Shown here: positions 53,217 to 63,655 of the stretch, one piece after another | Layout of the letters: every line of letters starts with the position of its first letter | Numbering within the stretch: the first letter of the stretch is position 1 | Source of the DNA: DATDPM01 sp963841995 | GTDB taxonomy: Bacteria; Pseudomonadota; Alphaproteobacteria; DATDPM01 | Assembly: GCA_963841995.1 (NCBI GenBank) | Contig: CAWJEX010000003.1 | Span: 1-64,000, forward strand | DNA: 64,000 nucleotides | Direction of reading: 5' to 3' | Notes under the pieces: model-generated | What the model was told of the DNA's origin: nothing | Database searches by the model: none | The model's input: the letters and a program-made list of their open reading frames with translations, nothing else | Made by a program: the position numbers and the translations under genes

Positions 53217-56074
53217 ATGGCGAAACGGATGTTGATCGACGCCACCCAACCGGAAGAAACCCGGGTTTCGGTGGTCAGTGGAAATCGTCTCGAAGAATAC
53301 GACTTCGAAACCGCCTCCAAAAAACAACTCAAAGGAAATATCTATCTGGCGAAAGTGGTGAGGGTCGAGCCCTCGCTGCAGGCGGCGTTCGTCGACTACG
53401 GCGGGAACCGGCACGGCTTCCTCGCCTTCAGCGAAATTCACCCCGACTATTACCGAATTCCGGTCGAGGACCGGGCAGCGCTGATTGCGGAAGAACGGGA
53501 ATTCGGCCGGGCCGAAGATCGGGTCGAAGCTCTGGGCCTCGACGCCGAGACGTCTTCTGCCGCGGTGACGCGACCGGCGACGGTTCCCGAGGTCGCCGAT
53601 TCGAGCGTGCCATCCGGCCCGGTGTCGGCACCAGCGACCGAAGTTTCCGAGGAACCCGCCCGTGTCGATGACGGGGCCGCGACCGACGAAGGAGCCTCGG
53701 ACGAAGTCCAGCAGGGAACCATCGAAATCATCACCGAAGAGGTGCCGCCCGAGGATATCGAGCCGGAGGACCTTAGCCCAGTCGAACTCGGTTCTGAAGA
53801 AGCCGGTGGCGACGACGGGGCGGGGGCCGAGGCGATGGGAGCGCCCTACCGACCGGTGAGCGGCGAGCCGGCCCCCTCCATACCGTCCGGCTTCCCGGTG
53901 CCGCCCGGCGAAATGCCGGGCGAAGAGACGAACCTGCTGCGATCCCCTAGCGATCTATCGATGCCCGTTCTTGGCGGTGATGGCGGCTTAGAATCAGGGG
54001 GGAATCCGGTGGCGAAACCGAGACGCCTGCCGAAATACGCGGCGAAATGCCCCCCGCGAGTTCCCCGGAAAGCCTGGAGGCCGACGCGGCGCTGAGGCCG
54101 GAGGCGTATGCGGGCGATGACACGCGCCGCCGCCGGCCGCAATCGCGGCGTTACAAAATCCAAGAAGTCATTAAGCGCCGGCAAGTCATGCTGGTTCAGG
54201 TGACGAAGGAAGAGCGCGGCACCAAGGGTGCGGCGTTGACCACCCGCTTGTCTCTGGCCGGGCGCTATTGTGTGTTGATGCCCAATACCGGCCGCGGCGG
54301 GGGCATATCGCGCAAGATCAGCAATGCGGAAGACCGCAAACGTCTGCGCGAGATCGTCGACGGTATCGAGATTCCCGAGGGCATTTCGGTGATCGTCCGC
54401 ACCGCCGGTGCGAAGCGCACAAAGGCCGAAATCAAACGGGATTTCGATTATCTGTTGCGGCTATGGAGTGACGTCCGCGAATTGACGCTGAAATCGACGG
54501 CGCCGGCGTTGATCTATGAAGAGGCGAACCTGATCAAGCGTTCGATCCGCGATCTCTACGCCCGCGACATGGAGGATATCGAGGTCGAAGGCGAAGACGC
54601 CTATAAGGCGGCCAAGGAATTCATGCGCACGCTGATGCCGAGCCATGCCAAGCGCGTGAAGCTCTATCGCAGCCCGAACGTGCCGCTCTTCCAGCGCTAT
54701 CAAATCGAAAGCCAAATTGCCGCGATCCATCAGCCGATCACGCGGCTGAAATCCGGCGGCTATATCGTCATCAACCAAACCGAAGCCTTGGTCGCGATCG
54801 ACGTCAATTCGGGACGGGCGACCCGGGAGCGCAACATCGAGGAAACCGCGACGCAAACCAATCTCGAGGCGGCCGACGAAATTGCGCGGCAGCTCCGTTT
54901 ACGCGACTTGGCCGGGCTCATCGTCATCGATTTCATCGACATGGAACATCAACGCAATCAACGCGCGGTGGAAAAGCGGCTGAAAGACGCGCTGAAGAAC
55001 GACCGGGCGCGGATCCAGCTGGGCCGAATCAGTCATTTCGGCCTGCTCGAAATGTCGCGGCAGCGGCTGCGGCCCTCCTTGCACGAATTCAGCACCGAAC
55101 GTTGCGCCCATTGCCAAGGTACCGGCGTGGTGCGGTCGGTCGAATCGGCGGCGTTGCAGATCCTGCGCGCGATCGAGGAAGAAGGCTTGAAAAAACACAG
55201 CGCCGAAATCGTGGTGGCGGCACCGCCGAAGGTGTCGCTGTTCATCCTCAATCAAAAGCGCGCCATGCTGACCGCCATCGAAGGCCGTCACTTTTTCCGA
55301 GTCTTCGTCAACGAAGATGCGGCGCTGGTCCCGCCCGATTTCCGCGTCGAGGTGACGAAATCGCGCACCCCAGCCGAAGCGGAAGCGATGCTGGAAGCGG
55401 CGCGCGAGATGGCGCCCCAGCCCGCTCCCGAACCCGAGATCGCCGACGAAGCGGAGCCGGACGACGAACAAGACGCGGTGGCAGTCGAGGATACCGAAGA
55501 TCGCGCCGCCGAGACTGCAGTCGAACACGGGGTAACCGAATCCCCTCACGCCGAAGGCGCGTCCGACCAGCACCCGCACAAACGGCGCCGCCGGGGAAAA
55601 CGCGGCGGGCGCAGACGGCGCGGCGGCGGCCAAGGCGGCCCGCAGAACGGCGTCCCGCATCAGGTCCCTGCCGCGAATCATCATCCCTCCGCCCAAGCGG
55701 CACCCGCAGAGCCCGATCATGCGGAGCCGGCGGCATTCGCCGCTCCCGTGGACGAACTTGGGCCCGAGCACCGGCAAGGCGGTCGACGCAGACGGCGGCG
55801 GCGGCGCGGGCGCGGCGGCGGGAATGGCCCTCAGCGGGATCACGGCGCGCCGTCGATTTCCACCGAGACGCCGGCCTTTGCCAACGAATCGTCACCGGCG
55901 GTCGAATCCGCCCAACCCGACCGGCCACGCGCCGAGCGAACGCATGCCGAGCGCAGCCATGAGCCGAAATTTACCGAGCAACGCGCGGCGAGCGAGGCGG
56001 CGCCGGAACGGACGGAAAGTGATAAACCATCCGCACCCAAGCGCCGCGGCTGGTGGCAGCGCCTCGTCGAATAG
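53217..56074 (+). CDS. rne: ribonuclease E with split S1 domain, one frameshift
   Basis: Main endonuclease of the degradosome. MAKRMLIDATQPEETRVSVV and GNIYLAKVVRVEPSLQAAFV begin the S1 domain, which is then interrupted by an acidic insertion of about 220 residues (about 115-330) before resuming RRYKIQEVIKRRQVMLVQVT. Catalytic region: ALVAIDVNSGRATRERNIEE and LAGLIVIDFIDM; zinc link ERCAHCQGTG; a low-complexity Arg-rich C-terminal tail (KRRRRGKRGGRRRRGGG) for RNA and partner binding. The frame breaks in the G run at 53997-54002; one added G restores GGETETPAEIRGEMPPASSP and the C-terminal frame. About 950 residues when corrected. Confidence 0.93.
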
Positions 56075-56076
56075 GA

Positions 56077-57222
56077 TTAGTGGCGCCGCCAGGCTTCGAG
56101 CCGGTGCGCCGCCTCGGCCATATGATTTTCGGCTCCAGCATAAGAGAACCGGACAAATCCCGATCCGCGCATCGGATCGAAATCGACGCCCGGTGTTACT
56201 GCCACGCCGGTATCGGCGAGAATTCGGCGGCAAAACTCTTCGCTGTCATTGGTGAGGTGGCGGACATCGGCATAAAGATAAAAAGCGCCGTCGGCGGGCG
56301 CGAGACGATCGAATCCGGCTCTTGGCAGGTGCTCGAGAAGATAAGCCCGGTTGCGCGCGAATCGCTGCACATTGGCTTGCAATTCCGGCATGCAGTCGAA
56401 GGCCTTGAGCGCGGCGCGCTGGGACAGCGTGGGCGCCGAGATGTAAAGGTTTTGCGAAAGGCAGTCGACCGAGCGGAACAATTCTTCCGGCACCACCATC
56501 CAACCCAGGCGCCAGCCCATCATCGAGAAGAATTTGGAAAAGCTGTTGATGACGATGGCGTCGTTGCCAAAGGCAAGCGCGCTGATCGCCGTCTTGCCAT
56601 AAGTGATGCCATGGTAGATCTCGTCGGAAACCAGGCGGATGCCGCGGGCGGCGCAATAATCGACCAAGGCCCGCAGCTCATCGGTGGCCAAAACGGTTCC
56701 TGCAGGATTGGATGGGCTTGCAATGATCAGCCCGTCGAGCTTGCCGTCGACTTCTTCGAGGATGTCGGGTGTCGGTTGGAAATGGGTTTCGGCGCCGGTT
56801 TCGATCAGAACGGCATCGATGCCGAGGGCCGTCAGAATGTTGCGATAGGCCGGATAGCCGGGAACGGCGAGTGCCACCCGGTCGCCGACATCGAAAGCGG
56901 CCAAGAATCCGAGGATGAACCCGGCGGAGGACCCATTGGTAATCACGATGCGCTCGGATGGAACGTCAAATCCGGCGCTGTCGCGGTAAAACCGGGAAAT
57001 CCGTCCGCGCAATTCGGGAAGTCCGGTGGATTCTGTGTAACCCAGCGTTCCGTGGCCAAGCAGGCGAGTCGCTTCTTCGATCACGGCGCGGGGCGCCGGC
57101 GTGCTCGGCTCCCCCAATTCAAGATGCAGGACGTCGCCACGCTCGTCCGCGCGCCGGTTGGCAGCCGCCAGCACTTCCATGACAATAAACGGCGGCACCG
57201 CGCCGCGCCGCGAAATCTTCAC
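56077..57222 (-). CDS. PLP-dependent class I/II aminotransferase
   Basis: Fold-type I aminotransferase. VLHLELGEPSTPAPRAV, NGSSAGFILGFLAAFDVGDR, ASPSNPAGTVLA, the PLP lysine in VINSFSKFFSMMGWRLGWMV and the arginine in FVRFSYAG. These fit the AspC-like subfamily; amino-acid preference cannot be read from sequence. The GTG at 57222 (preceded by GGGGA) is preferred over the open-frame start at 57348, which lies inside the divergent protease leader. It converges on rne. Confidence 0.88.
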   Translation of the reverse strand: MKISRRGAVPPFIVMEVLAAANRRADERGDVLHLELGEPSTPAPRAVIEEATRLLGHGTLGYTESTGLPELRGRISRFYRDSAGFDVPSERIVITNGSSAGFILGFLAAFDVGDRVALAVPGYPAYRNILTALGIDAVLIETGAETHFQPTPDILEEVDGKLDGLIIASPSNPAGTVLATDELRALVDYCAARGIRLVSDEIYHGITYGKTAISALAFGNDAIVINSFSKFFSMMGWRLGWMVVPEELFRSVDCLSQNLYISAPTLSQRAALKAFDCMPELQANVQRFARNRAYLLEHLPRAGFDRLAPADGAFYLYADVRHLTNDSEEFCRRILADTGVAVTPGVDFDPMRGSGFVRFSYAGAENHMAEAAHRLEAWRRH

Positions 57223-57298
57223 TGCCGTCCCCTGCGGGGGGCGGTAGTACAGTGACGCGGGCCTACCCGACCTTTGGCTAGACAGCGGATTTCCGGGA

Positions 57299-58651
57299 TG
57301 ATTTCTGTGCGCAAGATTTCTGATTTCCCTGACCGCGGCGGCGTTCACGCTGGCCTCGATTCCGGCCCATGCTCAAGGTATCGCGATCGCCCGCGACGCG
57401 GAAATCGAAAATACCCTCCGCGCTTACGGGACGCCCATCTGGGAAGCCGCGGGGCTGGATCCCGACGCCATCACCGTGCGCCTTATCAGCAGCGACGAAA
57501 TTAACTCCTTTGTCGCCGGCGGTCAGAACATCTTCTTCTACACCGGACTTCTCATACTCGCCCAAAACGCCAATCAGGTGGTTGGCGTCATCGCCCACGA
57601 AACCGGCCACATCGCGGGCGGCCATCTGGCGCGCGAAGAAGAAGAACAGCGCGAGGCGATGCTGGAGCAGATCATCTCGATGATCCTGGGTGCCGGCGCC
57701 ATGGCGGCGGGACAAGGCGAGGCGGGCGAGGCGGTGATGACCGGCGGCACCCAGGTGGCGCAGCGCACATTTTTGGAATACAGCCGCGGTCACGAAGCCG
57801 CGGCCGACACCGCGGCCCTCAATTTTCTCGATCGCACCGGCCAATCGGCCCGCGGCTTCGCCGATTTTCTGAGTTTGCTGGAGCAGCGCGAACATGGGGC
57901 GGTCGGCCGCAAGGACCAATACGTGTTGACCCACCCGCTCACTCCCGATCGCATCCAGTTCGTTCGCGAGCATGTCGAAAATTCGAAATTTTCGGATGCG
58001 AAGGAGCCCCCCGAATTCGACGAAATGTTTGTGCTGATGAAGGCGAAGCTGATCGGATTTTTGCATCCCTTCGATGACGCCCTACGCGTCTATCCGGAAA
58101 CCGACACCAGCATGGCGGGGCGCTACGCGCGGGCGATCGCTTATTACCGCAAGCCTGATTTGGCGAAGGCCGTCCCTCTGATCGATGGTCTGATCGCCGA
58201 ACGCCCGAGCAGTCCGTATTTCGAAGAGTTGAAAGGGCAGATGCTTTATGAAAATGGGCGGGTTCGCGAGGCGATCCCGCCTTACGAAGCAGCGGTGAAG
58301 CTTCTGCCGGACAATTCGTTGCTTCGCGTCGGCCTGTCGCAAGCCTATCTTGAAACCAACGACCCTCAATACAACGAGGCGGCGCGGGTGAATCTGCAAG
58401 CGGCGGTGGAAAAGGACAAGGAGTTGCCGGAAGCCTGGAGCGGGCTCGCGGTGGCTTACGGGCGCGAAGGAAAATTCGGCCTTTCGGCGCTGGCGCTCGC
58501 GGAAAAAGCCTATCTCCTCCATGACGATAAGGAGGCACGCAGCGAGGTGGCAAGAGCCGAGAAATTGCTGCCGCCGGATTCGGCCGGATATTTGCGCGCC
58601 GAAGACATCAAGCAGGCTGTCAAGAACCGCAAGAAATACGGCGGCTTGTGA
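57299..58651 (+). CDS. M48 metalloprotease with TPR tail (BepA-like), frameshift in signal peptide
   Basis: Periplasmic zinc protease: the site VIAHETGHIAGGHLAREEEE (H-E-x-x-H) with the third ligand in YSRGHEAAADTAALNFLDRT, followed by TPR-like repeats (EELKGQMLYENGRVREAIPP, LPDNSLLRVGLSQAYLETND). Relatives help outer-membrane protein assembly. The ATG at 57299 gives MISVRK; one base later (near 57314) the frame reads FLISLTAAFTLASIPAHAQG, completing a signal peptide. Otherwise no in-frame start exists before the GTG at 57476. The next gene overlaps by 4 bases. Confidence 0.85.
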
Positions 58652-59436
58652 TCGGAAGAGCCCCTTCTCCCGCTTTTTGCATCGGGCGAGGGCTGGCCCT
58701 CGGAATCGTCCTCCTCGGCATTTCGGCTTGCGCCGACGACGATGATTCGGCGTCCACGGCAAAATCCGCCGCGGCGGCGAGCCTTGCAGCCGCCAAGGCC
58801 CGTGGCAGAACGACGATGGTCGACCCCTATCTCGAGGCCGTCGTCATCGGCCCGTCGCCGCGATTCGATCCGGCTCGCCTTCCCGAAAGCTGGTACATTC
58901 CCATCGCTGGCGGCGCAGCCAAGATTTCGGTGGCCGACAAGGACGGCGTCGTAGCACTCCGATTCGAGGCCGACCGCGAGGGCGCCGTTCTCGGCCGGAA
59001 GCTTCAGGTTCCCCTCCTCAACATGCCGTATTTGCGCTGGGGCTGGTACGTCGAGCCCCAAGCCCCGATCAAGCGGACGGTGGTCCGATCCGGGGAACCC
59101 GACGTCCTGCTTCGAGTCGTCGTCGGATTCAAGACCGGAGCCCAGACCGGACCAGCGGACCGGAACGACTCGCCCAAGATCGACCGGGCACTCAGTCTCG
59201 AATGGCGCGCAAGCCAGGCGCCGGCCGCATCCGGCGAGGGCAGCGTGCTCATGCGTGCCGGAACCAGCGACGCCGGGCGATGGATCATCGAGGACGTGGA
59301 TCTTTCTCGGCTCTATGCCGCAGCATGGCCACAAGATCCGTTGAACGAGGCGAGGATCGTCTTCATTGCAGCGGGGGCCGGGCCCACCGACCCACCCGAA
59401 ATCGGCTATATTGCCGAAGTCGTCTTATCTCCCTAA
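58648..59436 (+). CDS. DUF3047-like lipoprotein
   Basis: The N-terminus GLALGIVLLGISACADDDDS has a lipobox (I-S-A-C) for lipid attachment. The mature part has PESWYIPIAGGAAKISVADK, LRWGWYVEPQAPIKRTVVRS and ARIVFIAAGAGPTDPPEIGY, the jelly-roll-like DUF3047 pattern. Function unknown. GTG start overlapping the protease stop by 4 bases, so the two are coupled. Confidence 0.7.
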   Translation: MIGRAPSPAFCIGRGLALGIVLLGISACADDDDSASTAKSAAAASLAAAKARGRTTMVDPYLEAVVIGPSPRFDPARLPESWYIPIAGGAAKISVADKDGVVALRFEADREGAVLGRKLQVPLLNMPYLRWGWYVEPQAPIKRTVVRSGEPDVLLRVVVGFKTGAQTGPADRNDSPKIDRALSLEWRASQAPAASGEGSVLMRAGTSDAGRWIIEDVDLSRLYAAAWPQDPLNEARIVFIAAGAGPTDPPEIGYIAEVVLSP

Positions 59437-59520
59437 CCACCTTCTTTTGCGCTTGAACCCACGCGGCCGGCGACCCATCATCACGCCCGTCCGCCCCGGC
59501 AATTGCCCGAATTAAACCCC

Positions 59521-60303
59521 ATGAGCTCGTTCGGCCGCGCCAAATCGCCCCTTCGCGGGTTTCTGTTCGGATTGCTTATTGCGATTCTTCTGATCGCGAC
59601 CGGCGGATATTTCCTGCTCCGGACCCACAAGGAACAAGCGGCCCTAACACCGGCGCAAGTCGCCGCCGTGCAAGACGTCGTGCGCGACTACGTTCGCGGC
59701 CACCCGGAGGTGGTCAACGAGGCGCTGAAAACCATTCTGGACCAACGTCGCGCGGCGGAAGAAGAACACCGCAAACTCAATATTCGCGCACTCGCCAAGG
59801 AGTTGAATCAAGATCCCAATTCGCCGGTCGGCAATGCCGACGGCGACGTGACGGTGGTCGAATTTTTCGATTACGCCTGTCCGTACTGCAAAGCGATGGC
59901 GCCGAAACTGCAAATCCTGATCAATGACGACAAAAAGGTCCGGTTCGTGTTCAAGGACTTTCCGGTGCTCGGTTCCATCTCGGATTTCGCGGCCCACGCT
60001 GCCCTCGCTTCGCGCAACCAGGACAAATACCTGCCGTTCCATTTCGCGCTCATGGATTCCCAGGGACATCTCAGCCAGGACATTGTCTTTGCCATCGCAA
60101 AGAGCGTCGGGATCGACGTCAAGCGGCTGAAACAGGATATGGCGGCGCCGGAGCTCGATCAGATCATCGCCCGCAACAAAAAGCTTGCGGAAGGCCTCAA
60201 CATCGACGGCACACCCGATTTCATCGTCGGCGAAACCGTGATTCCGGGCGCCGTCGACGTCTCCTACATCAAGGATCTTATCAAAAAAGAGCGCGGCGGC
60301 TGA
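59521..60303 (+). CDS. DsbA-family thiol oxidoreductase (Com1-like)
   Basis: Membrane-anchored periplasmic thioredoxin-fold protein. Signal anchor GFLFGLLIAILLIATGGYFL, a coiled helical stalk (ALKTILDQRRAAEEEHRKLN), then the active site VVEFFDYACPYCKAMAPKLQ and the cis-proline loop IDGTPDFIVG. Typical of Com1/ScsC-type proteins that form or isomerise disulfides. The ATG at 59521 is chosen over 59503. It converges on mtnC with 23 bases between. Confidence 0.88.
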   Translation: MSSFGRAKSPLRGFLFGLLIAILLIATGGYFLLRTHKEQAALTPAQVAAVQDVVRDYVRGHPEVVNEALKTILDQRRAAEEEHRKLNIRALAKELNQDPNSPVGNADGDVTVVEFFDYACPYCKAMAPKLQILINDDKKVRFVFKDFPVLGSISDFAAHAALASRNQDKYLPFHFALMDSQGHLSQDIVFAIAKSVGIDVKRLKQDMAAPELDQIIARNKKLAEGLNIDGTPDFIVGETVIPGAVDVSYIKDLIKKERGG

Positions 60304-60326
60304 TCGGCGCGCCGACAACTCCGGAT

Positions 60327-61025
60327 TCATTTTCGGGGTCGATCTGATGAAAATCCCGAAACCACCGGAATTGAGTCGTCAAAAGACGGCGGCAATTCCA
60401 TCGCCCGCGCCCGGTCAACGCGCACCGCGCGCAAGCCGGCGGACGTGGCGGCGCTGGTCTCTCCGGCATGATCGGAAAGAAACAGCATGGATCGCGGCGG
60501 GCGACTGAGCGCGGAAGCGATTTTCGCGTACGATTTCGATTCCAGCTTCGGTCCCGTGCCGGTGTCATAGTATCCGGAGAACAGCGGCGTCAGATCGCCG
60601 ATGTCGGTATGCGCGAACAGCAGCTTCTGCGCCGCGATCGAGCCCGACGAATAGACGTAAAGGGGAATTCCGGATTTGTGCCAGCGCTGCAAGGCTTCCA
60701 GCGCGTCGGTATAGACACGGGATGTGAGCGCTCCGTCGTCATAGCCTTGCCTCCAGATCAGGCCCTGCAGCGTCTTGAGCGGCTTTGCCTTGCGGTCATC
60801 GCCGATCCAGCGCAATAGAATCGGGATGACGTCTTCGACCGACAGGCGCGGATTGTTTTCAAGCGCGCGGACATCGGCGAGGGCGTCACGCACCTCCAAA
60901 TCGCCCGCATGCTGCTGGATGAATTCGGGGAGATGATCCCGGGAATAGGGAAACAGGACCGTATGCACGAAGGCGATATCGGTCGTCGTGCCTTCGATGT
61001 CGGTCAGAACCGCGACGTCGCGCAA
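60327..61025 (-). CDS. mtnC: enolase-phosphatase E1
   Basis: Haloacid dehalogenase-fold enzyme of methionine salvage that enolises and dephosphorylates a diketo intermediate to the acireductone. LTDIEGTTTDIAFVHTVLFP (nucleophile Asp), VYSSGSIAAQKLLFAHT and LFLSDHAGETSAATSAGLRA mark the family. Length 232. It is third in mtnB-mtnD-mtnC, 4 bases after mtnD. Confidence 0.93.
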   Translation of the reverse strand: MRDVAVLTDIEGTTTDIAFVHTVLFPYSRDHLPEFIQQHAGDLEVRDALADVRALENNPRLSVEDVIPILLRWIGDDRKAKPLKTLQGLIWRQGYDDGALTSRVYTDALEALQRWHKSGIPLYVYSSGSIAAQKLLFAHTDIGDLTPLFSGYYDTGTGPKLESKSYAKIASALSRPPRSMLFLSDHAGETSAATSAGLRAVRVDRARAMELPPSFDDSIPVVSGFSSDRPRK

Positions 61026-61029
61026 CGCG

Positions 61030-61575
61030 CTATTCGCCGTATTTCGGGAATCGGCTCGCGATCTTATCGCCGGTGAACTGGGCGACCCACCCTTCCGGAT
61101 TGGTGAAGATGCGGATGCAAGTCAACAGCGGGGTCGGGCCCATGTCGAACCAATGCCGCGTTCCCGCAGGCACGGACAAGAGGTCGTCTTTTTCGCACAC
61201 GATCTGATGAACCTTGCCGTCGAGATGCAAATAAAACGCGCCACTGCCCTCGACGAAAAAACGCACTTCGTCTTCGGCGTGGGTATGCTCGTCGAGAAAT
61301 TTGGCGCGCAACGCAACCTTGTCCGGATGGTCGGGTTTGAGCCGGATCACGTCGGCGGTTTTATAGCCGCCTTCGGTCATCAGCCGATCGACTTCGGGAT
61401 GATAGGCGGCCAGGATCGCCGGTTGATCGGCCCCACCCGCAAGATCGGCACCGGCCTTCCAGCGCTCGAAGCGCACGCCGGCTTTGCCCAACAGGCGTTC
61501 GATCTCGGAACTCTGGGCGGTTTGGGTAACAACCCGCTCAGGCTCGTCATCGGCGAAAATCGTCAGTGTCGTCAT
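61030..61575 (-). CDS. mtnD: acireductone dioxygenase
   Basis: Cupin enzyme oxidising the acireductone to formate and the keto-acid precursor of methionine. Metal ligands in KFLDEHTHAEDEVRFFVEGS (H-x-H, E) and VPAGTRHWFDMG (H). Length 181. Its start overlaps the end of mtnB by 4 bases. Confidence 0.95.
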   Translation of the reverse strand: MTTLTIFADDEPERVVTQTAQSSEIERLLGKAGVRFERWKAGADLAGGADQPAILAAYHPEVDRLMTEGGYKTADVIRLKPDHPDKVALRAKFLDEHTHAEDEVRFFVEGSGAFYLHLDGKVHQIVCEKDDLLSVPAGTRHWFDMGPTPLLTCIRIFTNPEGWVAQFTGDKIASRFPKYGE

Positions 61576-62207
61576 CGGCTGATCCTCATCATTTCGAGTT
61601 CGAGGGCGAACAAGGCGTCGAAGGCGTCGAGATGCCGTTCGGCGGCGGGCGCGCTCGCCCCCCAGGCGTAAAGCCCGTGCCCGGCCAAAAGATAACCCGG
61701 AGCGCGCGTCGTATCCAGAATCTCCTCGAACAGCGCTTGTTCGACGCGCTTGGCGAGCGCCCCCATGTCCTGGTCATTGGCAAAAATCGGTACTTCGATG
61801 GCGGTTTCATGGGTGGTTACCCCGGCGAAGGCTTTCTGCAGCTCCCAGCCCTTAAGCGTCAGAAACGCCCGGTTTTCATGGAGCCGCGACAACAACGCGG
61901 CGGCCGGGCTGTGGACATGGAAGACCGCGTTAATCTTCGGGTCTCTCGCATAGAGCGAGAAATGGAGCGGCGCCTCGGCGGAAACGCCTTTTGGCAAAGG
62001 CGCGTCGAGGGCAAGAGCCACGATATCGTCCGGCACCAAGCTGCCCTTGTCGCGGCCGGATCGGGTCATGGCGACGGTCCAGCCGTCGATCCGGGCCGAA
62101 AAATTCCCCGAAGTTGCCGGCACCCAGCCCCGGGCGGAGGCGATGCGCCCGGCCTTGATGATCGCGTGAACCGCCTTGGTTTCTTGATCGAGATGAGCCG
62201 CTGTCAT
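61572..62207 (-). CDS. mtnB: methylthioribulose-1-phosphate dehydratase
   Basis: Zinc-dependent class II aldolase-fold enzyme, the step before mtnC. PATSGNFSARIDGWTVAMTR, NAVFHVHSPAAALLSRL (H-x-H) and LLAGHGLYAWGASAPAAERH carry the metal-site histidines. The ATG at 62207 (MTAAHLDQETKAV) is chosen over the open frame to 62264. It follows the decarboxylase gene by 60 bases. Confidence 0.93.
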   Translation of the reverse strand: MTAAHLDQETKAVHAIIKAGRIASARGWVPATSGNFSARIDGWTVAMTRSGRDKGSLVPDDIVALALDAPLPKGVSAEAPLHFSLYARDPKINAVFHVHSPAAALLSRLHENRAFLTLKGWELQKAFAGVTTHETAIEVPIFANDQDMGALAKRVEQALFEEILDTTRAPGYLLAGHGLYAWGASAPAAERHLDAFDALFALELEMMRISR

Positions 62208-62267
62208 GGCCCGGATCTTATCATGGGGACCGCCCGGGACTAACGCCCCGGGCGGCATTGCCAATGA

Positions 62268-63398
62268 TTAGATGTAATAGGACTTGAGCGGCGGGAAGCC
62301 GTTAAAGCCGACCGAGCAATAGCTCTGGGTATAGGCCCCAGCACTCAAAATCTCGATCTTATCGCCAACCTTGAGCTCGAGCGGCATTTGGTAATCCGCC
62401 TTGTCGTAAAGCACGTCCTCGCCGTCGCAGGTGGGGCCGGCCAAAACCACCGGGCCCATCTTGCCGCCGTCGCGCGGGGTCCTGATCCGGTAACGGATCG
62501 CCTCGCCGATGGTTTCCACCAGGCCGCCGAATTTGCCGATGTCGAGATAAACCCAACGGCGCTTGTCGCCATAGGATTTCCGGGAAATCAGCACGATTTC
62601 GGCCTGAATGACGCCGGCATCGCCGGGGATCACCCGGCCCGGTTCGACCATCACTTCGGGCAAATTATTCCCAAAGCTCTTGGTCAGAGCCTTAAAGATG
62701 GCCTCGGCATAATCTTCGAGCGGCGGCGTTTCGTTGCGGTAACGCGCCGGGAATCCACCGCCCAGATTGATCATCTTGAGCTCGATTCCGGCCTCGTTGA
62801 GCGCCGTGAACAGCATCGCCGTCTCGCCGATGGCAATATCCCACTTGCTGACGTCGCGTTGCTGCGAGCCGACATGGAAGGCCACGCCATAGGGATCAAG
62901 CCCCAGATCGCGGGCCATCACGAGCAGGTCACGGGCCATTTCGATTTCACAGCCGAATTTCTCGGAAAGCGGCCAATCGGCGCCCTCATTGGTGATCCGG
63001 ATGCGGCAATAGACGTGCGAGCCGGGCGCCGCCTTGGCGAGTTTCTGCAATTCCGCCGCACTGTCGAAGGCGAACAGACGCACGCCGAGCTCATACGCCC
63101 GCGCGATGTCACGCTCTTTCTTGATCGTGTTGCTGAAGGAAATGCTTTCGGCCTTGGCGCCTGCTTTAATGCAATCCTCCACCTCGTAAACGCTTGAGGT
63201 GTCGAAGTAGGAGCCCATGCCGACCAACAGCGAAATGATCTCGGGGGCCGGGTTTGCTTTGACCGCGTAAAAAATCTTCGCCCACGGCAGCAGGCGATGC
63301 AACGTCGTGTAATTGTCAGAGACCACGTCGAGGTCCACAACGAGACACGGTGTCTCGGGTTTCTTCTCGGCGAGGAAGCGGGCGATTTTGTCGTTCAT
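62268..63398 (-). CDS. ornithine/lysine decarboxylase, alanine racemase fold
   Basis: PLP group IV decarboxylase making putrescine or cadaverine. IFYAVKANPAPEIISLLVGM holds the PLP lysine, INLGGGFPARY and EPGRVIPGDAG bind phosphate, and LAGPTCDGEDVLYDKADY holds the catalytic cysteine and aspartate. At 376 residues it matches the short bacterial ornithine/lysine decarboxylases; which substrate wins is not settled by sequence. The neighbouring mtn genes recycle methylthioadenosine, the by-product of the next polyamine step. Confidence 0.92.
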   Translation of the reverse strand: MNDKIARFLAEKKPETPCLVVDLDVVSDNYTTLHRLLPWAKIFYAVKANPAPEIISLLVGMGSYFDTSSVYEVEDCIKAGAKAESISFSNTIKKERDIARAYELGVRLFAFDSAAELQKLAKAAPGSHVYCRIRITNEGADWPLSEKFGCEIEMARDLLVMARDLGLDPYGVAFHVGSQQRDVSKWDIAIGETAMLFTALNEAGIELKMINLGGGFPARYRNETPPLEDYAEAIFKALTKSFGNNLPEVMVEPGRVIPGDAGVIQAEIVLISRKSYGDKRRWVYLDIGKFGGLVETIGEAIRYRIRTPRDGGKMGPVVLAGPTCDGEDVLYDKADYQMPLELKVGDKIEILSAGAYTQSYCSVGFNGFPPLKSYYI

Positions 63399-63655
63399 CG
63401 CTCGGCTCCTTGCGGCAGCGGCGGGCGCGGACCCATCCGCTCAGTTGCGGGAAAGACGACCGGCTCCGAGATTTCTCGCAATTCAAAAGACCGGGTTTTT
63501 CGCTATATACACCTTCCGTCGCGCTTGAAAAGGGAAAAATGGGCCAAGGCGATTTTTTTGCCTTCACCGTCCCGTTCCCCTCCCGCTCCCGGCGTTGCGC
63601 CACTTCCTCCCCGTGTTATAACCCTGGGCGTCGAACCCTTTCCGACACACCTCGA

